Source: Carnobacterium sp. 17-4
GTDB lineage: Bacteria; Bacillota; Bacilli; Lactobacillales; Carnobacteriaceae
Length of the DNA stretch: 64,000 nt
Reading direction: 5' to 3'
Assembly: GCF_000195575.1 (NCBI RefSeq)
Contig: NC_015391.1
Span: forward strand, 2,158,363-2,222,362
The translations under genes were made by a program, and so were the position numbers. Shown here one piece after another: positions 43,445 to 51,295 of this stretch. Numbering within the stretch: position 1 is the first letter of the stretch; every line of letters begins with the position of its first letter. The notes beneath the pieces were generated by a model. The model was not told where the DNA came from. It searched no databases and was given only the letters and a program-made list of their open reading frames with translations.

Positions 43445-43461
43445 TTCATCGGTATAGGTCT
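43421..43461 (-). terminator. Terminator of the small acidic protein gene
   Basis: AGACCTATACCGA and TCGGTATAGGTCT perfect arms with a minus-strand T-run. Confidence 0.88.
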
Positions 43462-43471
43462 ACTTCAATTA

Positions 43472-43669
43472 TTATTTTCCTAAACCACCAAGGCCACCAG
43501 TAGCGTCACTTCCAGCCAATTTTTTAGCTTCACTCATTAATTCTTTTTTCTCATTTTCATCAATATCGCCATCGTCGTGAGCTTGTTTAACATCTTTCAC
43601 CAATTGGCCTGCTTTTTCTTTGTCCACATTTTTGAGTTTTTGTTTCAGTTCATCAAATTTTTGACTCAT
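43472..43669 (-). CDS. Small charged protein with an EF-hand-like acidic stretch
   Basis: The 65-residue protein starts MSQKFDELKQ at the ATG at 43669, with GAGGAG 8 bases upstream. It is rich in Lys/Asp/Glu and contains DDGDIDENEKKEL, which resembles a calcium-binding loop but lacks the central Gly and the position-12 Glu of a true EF-hand. The C-terminus is glycine-rich (GGLGGLGK). Function unknown; it has its own terminator. Confidence 0.65.
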   Translation of the reverse strand: MSQKFDELKQKLKNVDKEKAGQLVKDVKQAHDDGDIDENEKKELMSEAKKLAGSDATGGLGGLGK

Positions 43670-43760
43670 CTTAACATCTCCTCTTTCATCCATTTGTAGT
43701 ACAACTTAAAGATAGGAAAAACAGACATAAACTTCAAGTAATTTGATTTATACTTGAACA

Positions 43761-43797
43761 TAAAAAAAAGCAACATCTTGAAAATTAGATGCTACTC
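43761..43797 (-). terminator. Terminator of the acyl-CoA dehydrogenase-etf operon
   Basis: AGTAGCATCT and AGATGTTGCT arms on the minus strand, then TTTTTTTT. Confidence 0.85.
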
Positions 43798-43856
43798 TTC
43801 TCGCTCTTATAAAATTATTTCTTTTTATTTGAATTCTTTTTCTCTAGAGTATAGAC

Positions 43857-44825
43857 CTATTGAACAACTTTTAAGAATCCTTCTAAGAAATCAGCCGAAT
43901 CTCCAATATAACTATAGTCAGAGTGTTTAAAAATAGGGGCTTCTGGATCTTTGTCAATAGAAATCACTAGTTCTGCATTTTCAATTCCAGTTGTATACTG
44001 AACTGCTCCATGGATACCTAGATTAATCAACAATTTAGGTGCAATAGTATTGCCGGATTGTCCAATTTGATCCTCTCCATTAAACTTAGGATGGTCTGTC
44101 AACGGACGAGTTACTCCAATTTTTGCTCCTAGTTTACGAGCAAGCTCTTCTGCCAGAATAATTGTCTTGTCATCTACAGCGCCTCGTCCCAACGCGATGA
44201 CTCGATCAGCATTGGCAATACTATCACTTTTAGATAGCAATGGAGTTTCATCTATAATTTTCACACGTTTGGCTTCTTTAAAGACCAAATCGTTCACTTC
44301 GGTCACTATTACTGATCCGCTGTTTGTTTTTGTAGCTTCAAAAGTATTTGGTCGTACAGAAGCCATTTGCGGACGATGGTTTGGGCAAATGATCTCACAC
44401 ATAATATTATCCCCATAAGACGGTTTAGTTTGAACTAACAAATCATTATCAAATGCTAAATTTAAACAATCAGATGTCAGTCCTGTATTAAGTTTTGCCT
44501 GCAGACGTGGTGCAATTGAGCGACCAACAACTGTTGCACCAAAAAGGATGCTATTGGGTTGGCGACGAGTTGCCAATTCTGCCATTAAACTGGCAATCTC
44601 AGAATCAGTGGCGTCTTTCAAACGATCATCCTTTACTACAACAATTTCATCAGGACCATACTCTTTAATATTCTCTTCTAAATTTTTGTCTGTGGCTTCA
44701 AATAGGATTACAACAACTTTTTTATCACCAGCAATTTCTTTTGCTTTGGTTATCAATTGGTACGTAACCGGTTGAATAATTCCTATATGTTTCTCTGCGT
44801 ATATCCAAATTTCTTGGCTAGTCAT
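43857..44825 (-). CDS. etfA: Electron transfer flavoprotein alpha subunit
   Basis: The 322-residue protein has the C-terminal FAD-binding domain signature: GRGAVDD..., GVTRPLTDHPKF, QIGQSGNTIAPKLLINLGIHGAVQYTTG and ISIDKDPEAPIFKHSDYSYIGD. The usual SGAxQH reads HGAVQY. I use the ATG at 44825 (GAGG 6-7 bases upstream) rather than an upstream GTG. It pairs with EtfB and passes electrons to or from the acyl-CoA dehydrogenase of the same operon. Confidence 0.92.
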   Translation of the reverse strand: MTSQEIWIYAEKHIGIIQPVTYQLITKAKEIAGDKKVVVILFEATDKNLEENIKEYGPDEIVVVKDDRLKDATDSEIASLMAELATRRQPNSILFGATVVGRSIAPRLQAKLNTGLTSDCLNLAFDNDLLVQTKPSYGDNIMCEIICPNHRPQMASVRPNTFEATKTNSGSVIVTEVNDLVFKEAKRVKIIDETPLLSKSDSIANADRVIALGRGAVDDKTIILAEELARKLGAKIGVTRPLTDHPKFNGEDQIGQSGNTIAPKLLINLGIHGAVQYTTGIENAELVISIDKDPEAPIFKHSDYSYIGDSADFLEGFLKVVQ

Positions 44826-44842
44826 TTTTTTCCTCACCTCTC

Positions 44843-45646
44843 TTAGAGTAAATTAGTGGCTCTTAATTGTATTAATAATTCACGAACTGCTTCATCAGCT
44901 GTTCCTTTAAGAACCTTTGTGGCTTTCGCTTCTTTTTCGGGTGCCCATACACTACGTACGACTGTAGGTGAACCTTTCAAACCAATTCTATCAGGATCAA
45001 CAGGTAAACTATTTTCATCCCAAATACGAATGTCTTTTTTGTAACTTTGTTGAATATTACGAGGTGTCGGATAGCGTGGTTCGTTCATTTCACTACGCAC
45101 TGTTACCACCGCTGGCAATTGGAATTCAATTTTTTGCTGCATATTCTCTAATAATCGGGTTGCAGTCATAGCTTTATTAGAATGGCTATGAAGTTCACTT
45201 ACAAATGTAATTTGTGGCCAATCTAAAAATTCAGATACAATGGGACCAACTTGACTGGTATCTGCATCCACTGACTGTCGACCAAATAATACTAAATCTA
45301 CCTCACCTAATTCTTTGATAGCTTGTGAGAGCACATATCCAGTTGCTAAAGTGTCTGCTCCACCAAATTGACGAGAACTTAAAAGTACAGCATCATCACA
45401 ACCCATAGCAAGACCTTGTCGTAACGTCATCTCAAAATCTGGAGGTCCCATAGATAATAGAATAACTTCTCCACCCCACTCATCTTTCAAACGTAGAGCT
45501 GCTTCAATGGCATTCTTATCATAAGGATTCATCATGCCTGGTTCCCCAGAGCGAATGAGATTTTTAGTAACTGGATCAATTTTCAAGTTATTTGAAACCG
45601 GTACTTGTTTAATACATACTACAATTTTCAAGCTCATTGAACTCAT
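44843..45646 (-). CDS. etfB: Electron transfer flavoprotein beta subunit
   Basis: The 267-residue protein shows KIVVCIKQVPVSNNLKIDP, NPYDKNAIEAALRLKD, LFGRQSVDADTSQVGP and the C-terminal MNEPRYPTPRNIQQSYKKDI motif of EtfB. The start overlaps the acyl-CoA dehydrogenase stop (ATGA), and a second Met at codon 4 is possible. An EtfAB beside an acyl-CoA dehydrogenase can act in simple or bifurcating electron transfer; there is no bifurcation-specific mark that I can call. Confidence 0.92.
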   Translation of the reverse strand: MSSMSLKIVVCIKQVPVSNNLKIDPVTKNLIRSGEPGMMNPYDKNAIEAALRLKDEWGGEVILLSMGPPDFEMTLRQGLAMGCDDAVLLSSRQFGGADTLATGYVLSQAIKELGEVDLVLFGRQSVDADTSQVGPIVSEFLDWPQITFVSELHSHSNKAMTATRLLENMQQKIEFQLPAVVTVRSEMNEPRYPTPRNIQQSYKKDIRIWDENSLPVDPDRIGLKGSPTVVRSVWAPEKEAKATKVLKGTADEAVRELLIQLRATNLL

Positions 45647-46776
45647 TCCCCTCCCTCGTTTACAACTTCTTTAGCTATTTCAATCATCATTTTTTCTAAT
45701 GATCCTTCTGCAATTTGTAATGCACGAGCATCACGGATTAAATGCTCCACAGGATACTCTCTACTATAACCATATCCACCTAACACTTGTAAGGCATGAT
45801 CAGCAGCAATAACCGAAGCACGGCTACCATATGATTTTGCCATAGTAGCGACTTTAGCATAAGATTTACCCTCAAGTTTTAACTTAGCAGCTTCTTGGTA
45901 AAGCAATTGTGTATTTTCTTTCGCAATGGCAATTTCTGTAATTTTTGTTTGAATAGAATGTAATTGGATAATAGGAGTATCGATTGCTTCACGTTTTTTT
46001 GCGTAATCAACCGCAATCGTTAAGGCATGTTGAGTAATACCTGCAGCAATCGCACCCATTAAAATACGTGCGTCATAGTGAGCGTTATCCCCAATTTCAA
46101 CACCTTGTCCTATAGTTCCTAATAAGTGTTCTTCACCGACAACAACGTTTTCCAAGAAAATTTCTCCTACTGGTGTGCCATTCATCCCAATGAACTCTTC
46201 ACGCTTACCGTGTTTAAAGCCAGGCATATCTTCATCAACAAGGAAACAAGATAATTCTGTTGGAGATGTTTTTAAAAGTACACAATAGACTTCAGCTAAT
46301 CCACCATTTGTAATCATGGTTTTGTTGCCATTTAAAATCCACTTATCTCCCTCTTTAACTGCTTTGGCTGTATGTCCCATTACATTAGATCCACCTTGTG
46401 GTTCTGTTGAGGAAAACCCAAAAATACGATGAGTTGCTTGCGGTAGATATTTTTCTTTCAACTCAGTTGTTGCATATTTCAATACTTGGTCAATTGTTTT
46501 GTAGTGTCCTTCTAAGGTAAAGGCAACACTGGCATTTCGAACAGCAAAATCATAGATGGTTTGAGAACTAGCAATAACATCAAATCCTGCTCCACCATAT
46601 TCTTCTGGTAAAGTTAACCCTAAAAATCCAGTATTCACAATATTATTCCATAACTCCTTAGGAAAATCCCTTTGTTTATCAATCAACATATCCAATGGTT
46701 TTACTTCTCTATCAGCAAAATCTGTTACCATCTGGTGTAACATCACTTGCGGCTGGGTCAATTTTATACTCATCAT
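45643..46776 (-). CDS. Acyl-CoA dehydrogenase
   Basis: The 377-residue protein has the ACAD domains in order: helical N-terminus (FADREVKPLDMLID, GLTLPEEYGGAGFD), beta domain (FGFSSTEPQGGSNVMGHTAK, LNGNKTMITNGG) and C-terminal helices with LGGYGYSREYPVEHLIRDARALQIAEGSLEKM, where Glu357 is the catalytic base. Substrate chain length is not readable. It is the first gene of an operon with etfB and etfA. An FNR-type box is centred 41.5 bp upstream of its predicted start, so oxygen limitation probably activates it. Such genes are unusual in fermentative Lactobacillales. Confidence 0.9.
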   Translation of the reverse strand: MMSIKLTQPQVMLHQMVTDFADREVKPLDMLIDKQRDFPKELWNNIVNTGFLGLTLPEEYGGAGFDVIASSQTIYDFAVRNASVAFTLEGHYKTIDQVLKYATTELKEKYLPQATHRIFGFSSTEPQGGSNVMGHTAKAVKEGDKWILNGNKTMITNGGLAEVYCVLLKTSPTELSCFLVDEDMPGFKHGKREEFIGMNGTPVGEIFLENVVVGEEHLLGTIGQGVEIGDNAHYDARILMGAIAAGITQHALTIAVDYAKKREAIDTPIIQLHSIQTKITEIAIAKENTQLLYQEAAKLKLEGKSYAKVATMAKSYGSRASVIAADHALQVLGGYGYSREYPVEHLIRDARALQIAEGSLEKMMIEIAKEVVNEGGE

Positions 46777-46832
46777 TTACACTCCTTTGTTCATATATGC
46801 ACAAGAATAAATTCAAATCGTCTAACAAATTA

Positions 46833-46874
46833 ACTATAGCCTATTTTTTTTTCGATAGAGTTGATTTAAATCAA
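46833..46874 (-). promoter_or_regulatory. FNR-type box and -10 element of the acyl-CoA dehydrogenase operon
   Basis: TTGATTTAAATCAA (46861-46874) is a perfect TTGAT-N4-ATCAA palindrome. Minus-strand TATAGT (46833-46838) predicts a start at about 46826, putting the box centre at exactly -41.5, as in class II FNR activation. Confidence 0.8.
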
Positions 46875-46903
46875 GTACAAGCAAAATTATAAAAAACATT
46901 TTC

Positions 46904-46922
46904 TTTTCTAAAGTCTAGAAAA
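46904..46922. promoter_or_regulatory. Inverted repeat upstream of the first FNR-type gene
   Basis: TTTTCTA-AAGTC-TAGAAAA, a perfect 7-bp inverted repeat just before a TAGTAT -10-like element. Possible operator or autoregulatory site. Confidence 0.4.
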
Positions 46923-46970
46923 CTGGTAAACTTGGCTAGTATTGTGAGGAATTATAGAGGAGAATACAGG

Positions 46971-47669
46971 ATGAAAAAAATTTATTCAACATCTTACCAC
47001 CATGCTTATCATTGTGAAAAAACAGCACAGTGTTGTATATCTACCGTCCCCTTATTTCAATCCCTAACAACCGAACAAAAAGAACAAATTCATTCATTGA
47101 TCCATCACAAACACTACTCTAAAGGAGAAACGATTTACCGACCTGGTGAAACTGCTGATTCTCTTTATGTATTGCAAAGCGGCAAAATACGTGTCTATCG
47201 ATTATCAGATACCGGAAAAGAACAATTAATCCGAATGGTAACTAAAGGTGAGTTCACTGGTGAATTAGCTTTATTCAAGAAGGGAGTTTATGAAGCTTTT
47301 GCGGAAGCGCTAACAGATTGTTCAATATGCGCTATCACACATATAGAGTTTCGTGAGTTACTCCTTCAATACCCAACTATGTCTATTGAAATGTTGGCGA
47401 CTATTGCTAACAGATTGGGAACTTCTGAGCAACAAACAACTTGGGCTACTACTGAGACAGTACGAGACCGTTTGTTACACTTTTTGATTAGTTTAGCTGA
47501 CTCTATTGAAAGAGAACCCATTGTTGAACTAAAGATGGCTAAAAAGGATTTAGCTTCTTATCTAGGAACCACTTCCGAATCATTAAGTCGTGAATTAGCT
47601 CGATTAGAAAAAGAAAAAATCATTAAAGAAATGTCCTATGGAAAGTATAAACTATTAGATTCCCCATAA
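46971..47669 (+). CDS. FNR/CRP-family oxygen-responsive regulator (first copy)
   Basis: The 232-residue protein has a cyclic-nucleotide-binding-like domain (about 25-140), a dimerisation helix and an HTH (about 180-215) with ESLSRELARL, which contains the E-x-x-S-R recognition pattern of FNR for TTGAT. Cysteines lie at 15, 21, 22, 117 and 120, enough to bind an iron-sulfur cluster or to form disulfides. The ATG at 46971 has GAGGAG 8 bases upstream; an earlier in-frame TTG lacks one. It is divergent from the acyl-CoA dehydrogenase operon and likely controls the FNR boxes in this region. Confidence 0.88.
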   Translation: MKKIYSTSYHHAYHCEKTAQCCISTVPLFQSLTTEQKEQIHSLIHHKHYSKGETIYRPGETADSLYVLQSGKIRVYRLSDTGKEQLIRMVTKGEFTGELALFKKGVYEAFAEALTDCSICAITHIEFRELLLQYPTMSIEMLATIANRLGTSEQQTTWATTETVRDRLLHFLISLADSIEREPIVELKMAKKDLASYLGTTSESLSRELARLEKEKIIKEMSYGKYKLLDSP

Positions 47670-47687
47670 TTGGTATCTATTGTATAA

Positions 47688-47730
47688 AGATAGAATCCTC
47701 CTCATAATCAGGAAGGGTTCTATTTTTTGA
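47688..47730 (+). terminator. Terminator of the first FNR-type gene
   Basis: ATAGAA-CC pairs with GG-TTCTAT around a 10-base loop, then TTTTTT. Confidence 0.75.
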
Positions 47731-47743
47731 TACCTATAAAAGA

Positions 47744-47785
47744 TTGATAAAGATCAATTTTTTAATCCCCTCTACTCATTATACT
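47744..47785 (+). promoter_or_regulatory. FNR-type box and promoter of the first HMA gene
   Basis: TTGATAAAGATCAA (47744-47757), a perfect TTGAT-N4-ATCAA match, and TATACT (47780-47785). The predicted start is 47792, so the box centre is at -41.5. Confidence 0.8.
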
Positions 47786-47816
47786 AAAGTCATTAACAGA
47801 TAGGAGGAATGCAATT

Positions 47817-48038
47817 ATGAAAAAGGCTATATATCAATTAGAACCGTTATCATGTCCATCTTGTATCAAAAAAATCGAAACAACTTTAACTAAAACGGAA
47901 GGAATTGAATCCGTTAAGGTGATGTTCAACTCCAGTAAAGTAAAAACACAATTCGATGAATCAAAAATCGAAGCTGGAAAGATTCAAGAAACCATTCAAA
48001 AACTAGGTTATCCAGTTTTATCTTCTATACTCTCTTAA
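47817..48038 (+). CDS. Stand-alone heavy-metal-associated (HMA) protein, CPSC motif
   Basis: The 73-residue protein is a single HMA domain: IYQLEPLSCPSCIKKIETTL with the metal-binding CxxC (CPSC), and an ending KLGYPV. It would carry a soft metal ion in the cytosol. GGAGG precedes the ATG. It is upstream of a second HMA gene and a P1B-ATPase that lacks an N-terminal HMA domain, so it probably delivers metal to it. It has its own FNR box and a terminator. Confidence 0.85.
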   Translation: MKKAIYQLEPLSCPSCIKKIETTLTKTEGIESVKVMFNSSKVKTQFDESKIEAGKIQETIQKLGYPVLSSILS

Positions 48039-48056
48039 TAAAACCTAGTATGATAA

Positions 48057-48093
48057 ATAATTCTACTTTTTAAAAGTAGAATTATTTTTTTTT
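48057..48093 (+). terminator. Terminator of the first HMA gene
   Basis: ATAATTCTACTTTT and AAAAGTAGAATTAT arms, then TTTTTTTT. Confidence 0.88.
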
Positions 48094-48166
48094 GATAAAA
48101 ATACTTTTTACATTTGCGACAACTTCTACAAAAGAGAGCGAATAGAATGAAACAACTCAATTAATC

Positions 48167-48208
48167 TTGATCACAGTCAATTTTTAACTGTTAGATATGA
48201 AGTAAGAT
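48167..48208 (+). promoter_or_regulatory. FNR-type box and -10 element of the second HMA gene and P1B-ATPase
   Basis: TTGATCACAGTCAA (48167-48180) matches TTGAT-N4-ATCAA at 9/10. TAAGAT (48203-48208) is a weak -10; if used, the start is 48215 and the box centre is again at -41.5. Confidence 0.65.
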
Positions 48209-48248
48209 AAATTTATGAAGAAACCACCAAACGAAAGGAGCGTTCCTT

Positions 48249-48470
48249 ATGTCAAAAGTCCTATTTCAAATTGAGCCACTTGAATGTGCCGGTTGTGCAC
48301 AAAAAATAGCCAATCAAGTCAATACATTAAAAGGAATCGACTTTGTCAAAGTCTTTCCACAACTTGGAAAAATACTTATCTCATTCGACAGCAAAAAATT
48401 ATCACTCTCTAAAGTTGAAGAAACCATTCTACAAACAGGTCATCCCATTTATTCAAAAATAACTGCGTAA
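48249..48470 (+). CDS. Stand-alone HMA protein, CAGC motif
   Basis: The 73-residue protein is a second HMA domain (LFQIEPLECAGCAQKIANQV, CxxC = CAGC, ending QTGHPI). It lies 17 bases upstream of the P1B-ATPase with an excellent AAAGGAG ribosome site and shares an FNR-type promoter. It is about 30% identical by eye to the 47817 protein, so the two are old duplicates with different CxxC pairs, perhaps of different affinity. Confidence 0.85.
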   Translation: MSKVLFQIEPLECAGCAQKIANQVNTLKGIDFVKVFPQLGKILISFDSKKLSLSKVEETILQTGHPIYSKITA

Positions 48471-48487
48471 AAATAAGGAGGAAAAAA

Positions 48488-50392
48488 ATGATTACTCATA
48501 TCAATCATCATAAAAATCACATCATTATTTTATCAGGTAGTTTAATCGCTATCGGCTTTATTTCAGGTTTCATGGGAACTAAAAACCTACAGGATATTGC
48601 CCTGATTATTGCAACCATTATTGCCAGTATACCTATTTTCATTAAAGCCCTTCAAGCTTTGCGGATGAAAGCATTCAGTATTGATCTGCTCGTTAGTATC
48701 GCCGTTCTTGGTGCCTTATATATTGGTGAGTACACGGAATCTTCTATTGTAACCTTTTTATTTTTATTCGGCGATTACTTAGAAATGAGAACTTTAGAAA
48801 AAACACGCTCATCATTAAGAGAACTGGTTGACCTAGCTCCTCAAGAAGCAACTTTATTGCGTGCAGATGGCCAAACAGAAACCGTTCCCGTTGAAGATGT
48901 TAAAGAAGGCAATCGTGTCCTCGTTCACCCAGGCGGTAAAATTCCAGTTGACGGTAAAATTGTCTATGGTAAGGCTTCAATTAATGAATCAGCTATCACC
49001 GGTGAATCTGTTCCGGCATCAAAAGCAATTGATGATCTCGTTTTCAGTGGAACAATCTTGGACAATGGTTACATTGAAATGATTGCTCAAAGAGTCGGAA
49101 ACGATACGACCTTTGCTAAAATCATTGAACTTGTCGAAGAAGCACAAGAATCCAAATCAAAAGCAGAAAAATTTTTAGATAAATTTGCCAATATCTATAC
49201 GCCGTCTGTCGTCATTTTATCAATCGTTGTCTACCTCTTTACCAGAGATCTTCATTTGGCCATCACTTTCCTAGTCATTGCCTGTCCTGGTGCTTTAGTG
49301 ATTGGAGCGCCTGTTTCAAATGTTGCTGGTATCGGAAATGGCGCCAAAAAAGGTGTACTGATAAAGGGTGGAGAAATAATGGATACATTCTCTAAAGTAG
49401 ATACCATAGTCTTTGATAAAACAGGTACTTTGACCAAAGGAAAACCTGAAGTTACCGATATTCATACCTTTAGCAACATCAATCAAGATACTTTATTGGA
49501 ACTCGTGGCTAAAGCAGAAACAATTTCTGAGCACCATTTAGGACAAACGATTGTGAAAGCAGCCCAAACCCGTAAGCTGGATCTTTCTACTATAGAATTA
49601 AGGGATGGAGAAGCAATCAAAGGAAATGGAATCAAAGCTATCGTAAACAACCACAACATAATTGCTGGAAACCGAAAATTAATGAAGGCCGAAAATATCT
49701 CACTAGAAGCTACTGTTGATCAGTACGCAGTGGTTCGCGAAAAAGCAGGTAACTCTGCCATTTTCATTGCAATTGATGGGAAAATATCTGGTATCATCTC
49801 TATTGCTGATCAAATCCGCGACGATGCCAAAATAGCTTTAACACAAATGAGAGAAAATGGAATAAAAAAAATTGTCATGTTGACGGGCGACAACAAACAC
49901 ACGGCTGAAGCTGTAGCAACTGAGTTGGGGTTGGATGAGTTTCATGCTGAATTGTTGCCAGAAAATAAAGTAGACTATGTAAAACAATTAAAAAGTTCTG
50001 GTCATATTGTTGCTATGGCTGGAGACGGCGTCAATGATGCTCCCGCTATTGCAACAGCTGATATTGGCCTAGCAATGGGTAAAGGCGGAACGGATATCTC
50101 AATGGAAACAGCTGATGTTGTCTTAATGGCAGATCAGTTGATGCAATTTTCTCATGCCTATTCTTTAGCTAAAGCAACCACCCGTAATATGAAACAGAAT
50201 ATCTTGATTGCAGTTAGTGTCGTAGCCCTTTTATTAGGTGGCGTCTTAATGGGAAATGTTCATTTGGCATCTGGAATGTTCATACATGAAGCTAGTGTGC
50301 TAGTGGTTATCTTAAATGCTATGCGTCTGATTCGATTTAACCTTAAGCCTACAAAATCAGTTGAGCTAACTGGAGCAGCGGTAAAAGTGTAA
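48488..50392 (+). CDS. P1B-type heavy-metal ATPase with CPG motif
   Basis: The 634-residue ATPase has no N-terminal HMA domain and starts with a His-rich tail (ITHINHHKNH). It has TGES (171-174), the DKTGTLT phosphorylation loop (Asp310), HP-like EHHLG and GDGVNDAPAI. The ion-binding motif is CPG (266-268) instead of CPC, SPC or CPH, and the last helix has HEASVLVVILNAMRL (His600), reminiscent of the HEGGT/S signature of P1B-4 Co/Fe/Zn exporters. The metal is therefore uncertain. It is transcribed with the HMA gene before it under FNR-type control. A second FNR-type gene follows. Confidence 0.88.
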   Translation: MITHINHHKNHIIILSGSLIAIGFISGFMGTKNLQDIALIIATIIASIPIFIKALQALRMKAFSIDLLVSIAVLGALYIGEYTESSIVTFLFLFGDYLEMRTLEKTRSSLRELVDLAPQEATLLRADGQTETVPVEDVKEGNRVLVHPGGKIPVDGKIVYGKASINESAITGESVPASKAIDDLVFSGTILDNGYIEMIAQRVGNDTTFAKIIELVEEAQESKSKAEKFLDKFANIYTPSVVILSIVVYLFTRDLHLAITFLVIACPGALVIGAPVSNVAGIGNGAKKGVLIKGGEIMDTFSKVDTIVFDKTGTLTKGKPEVTDIHTFSNINQDTLLELVAKAETISEHHLGQTIVKAAQTRKLDLSTIELRDGEAIKGNGIKAIVNNHNIIAGNRKLMKAENISLEATVDQYAVVREKAGNSAIFIAIDGKISGIISIADQIRDDAKIALTQMRENGIKKIVMLTGDNKHTAEAVATELGLDEFHAELLPENKVDYVKQLKSSGHIVAMAGDGVNDAPAIATADIGLAMGKGGTDISMETADVVLMADQLMQFSHAYSLAKATTRNMKQNILIAVSVVALLLGGVLMGNVHLASGMFIHEASVLVVILNAMRLIRFNLKPTKSVELTGAAVKV

Positions 50393-50482
50393 AAAAACAA
50401 TCTTAACTCGAAGAATGCAGCAAAGATTGTTATACTTGAATTATCGAATAGGCTTAAAAATTATGTTAATGGAGGGACTATA

Positions 50483-51187
50483 ATGAATAAAGACACTATG
50501 CACCATAATCATTCCGTTGAATCACATAAAGCTTGCGTTTCCTTAGTCCCGATTTTTAATCATTTAGAAGATGAACAGTTAGATGAAATCATGGCAACCA
50601 CTCATTCAGTTTCATATAAGAAACATGAACTTATTTATCATGCTGGAGACGAGTCTAATGCTCTTTATATTATTAACAAAGGAAAAGTTCGGATATACAG
50701 ATTATCGGAATCTGGGAAAGAACAATTAGTTCGGATTTTGAATCCCGGAGATTTTACTGGAGAGATGGCCTTATTTTCTGAATCCACACATGAGGCTTAT
50801 GCAGAAGCAATGGTGGATACAAAAATATGTATGATTAACCGTTTAGATTTACAAGAATTCTTAGTGAAATATCCTTCCATCTCTTTAAGAATTTTGGCTG
50901 AATTTTCACATCGTCTTGAAGCTTCTGAGAAGCAGTCTTCTCGCTTTGCAACAGAAAAAGTTGATACACGTATTGCCTTATTTTTAGTGGATTATCTCGA
51001 TAAAGAAACAGTTGGAACAGATGAACTCACTTTACCCATGAGCAAAAAAGACTTGGCTTCTTATTTAGGAACCACACCTGAAACGATCAGCCGTAAATTT
51101 AACGAGCTAGAAGACCGAGGTTATATCAAGCAATTGACACATAAACAAATTCAAATAGTCGATTTAGATGGTTTGTTATTAGTTTAA
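50483..51187 (+). CDS. FNR/CRP-family regulator (second copy, FLP-like)
   Basis: The 234-residue protein is a paralogue of the one at 46971. It keeps the E-x-x-S-R recognition helix (PETISRKFNEL) but has only two cysteines, Cys18 and Cys116, the arrangement known from FLP proteins of lactic acid bacteria, where they form an intramolecular disulfide. That suggests redox rather than iron-sulfur sensing. AGGG precedes the ATG. It lies 90 bases after the P1B-ATPase with a partial hairpin between, so it may be part of that operon. Confidence 0.88.
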   Translation: MNKDTMHHNHSVESHKACVSLVPIFNHLEDEQLDEIMATTHSVSYKKHELIYHAGDESNALYIINKGKVRIYRLSESGKEQLVRILNPGDFTGEMALFSESTHEAYAEAMVDTKICMINRLDLQEFLVKYPSISLRILAEFSHRLEASEKQSSRFATEKVDTRIALFLVDYLDKETVGTDELTLPMSKKDLASYLGTTPETISRKFNELEDRGYIKQLTHKQIQIVDLDGLLLV

Positions 51188-51236
51188 TTCATCGATTTTT
51201 TTATTTCATTCGAGAAATTAGATTTATACCTAAAAT

Positions 51237-51283
51237 TTAAAAGGACATTACCTCATTTTAAAATGAGGTAATGTCCTTTTTCC
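51237..51283. terminator. Bidirectional terminator between the second FNR-type gene and the second GH3 gene
   Basis: Perfect 21-bp arms starting AAAAGGACATTACCTC. Confidence 0.92.
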
Positions 51284-51295
51284 TTTATTTCTATC

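Noticed and set aside
50440-50460. FNR-type box before the second FNR-type gene
   Set aside because: TTGAATTATCGAA has wrong half-site spacing compared with TTGAT-N4-ATCAA.
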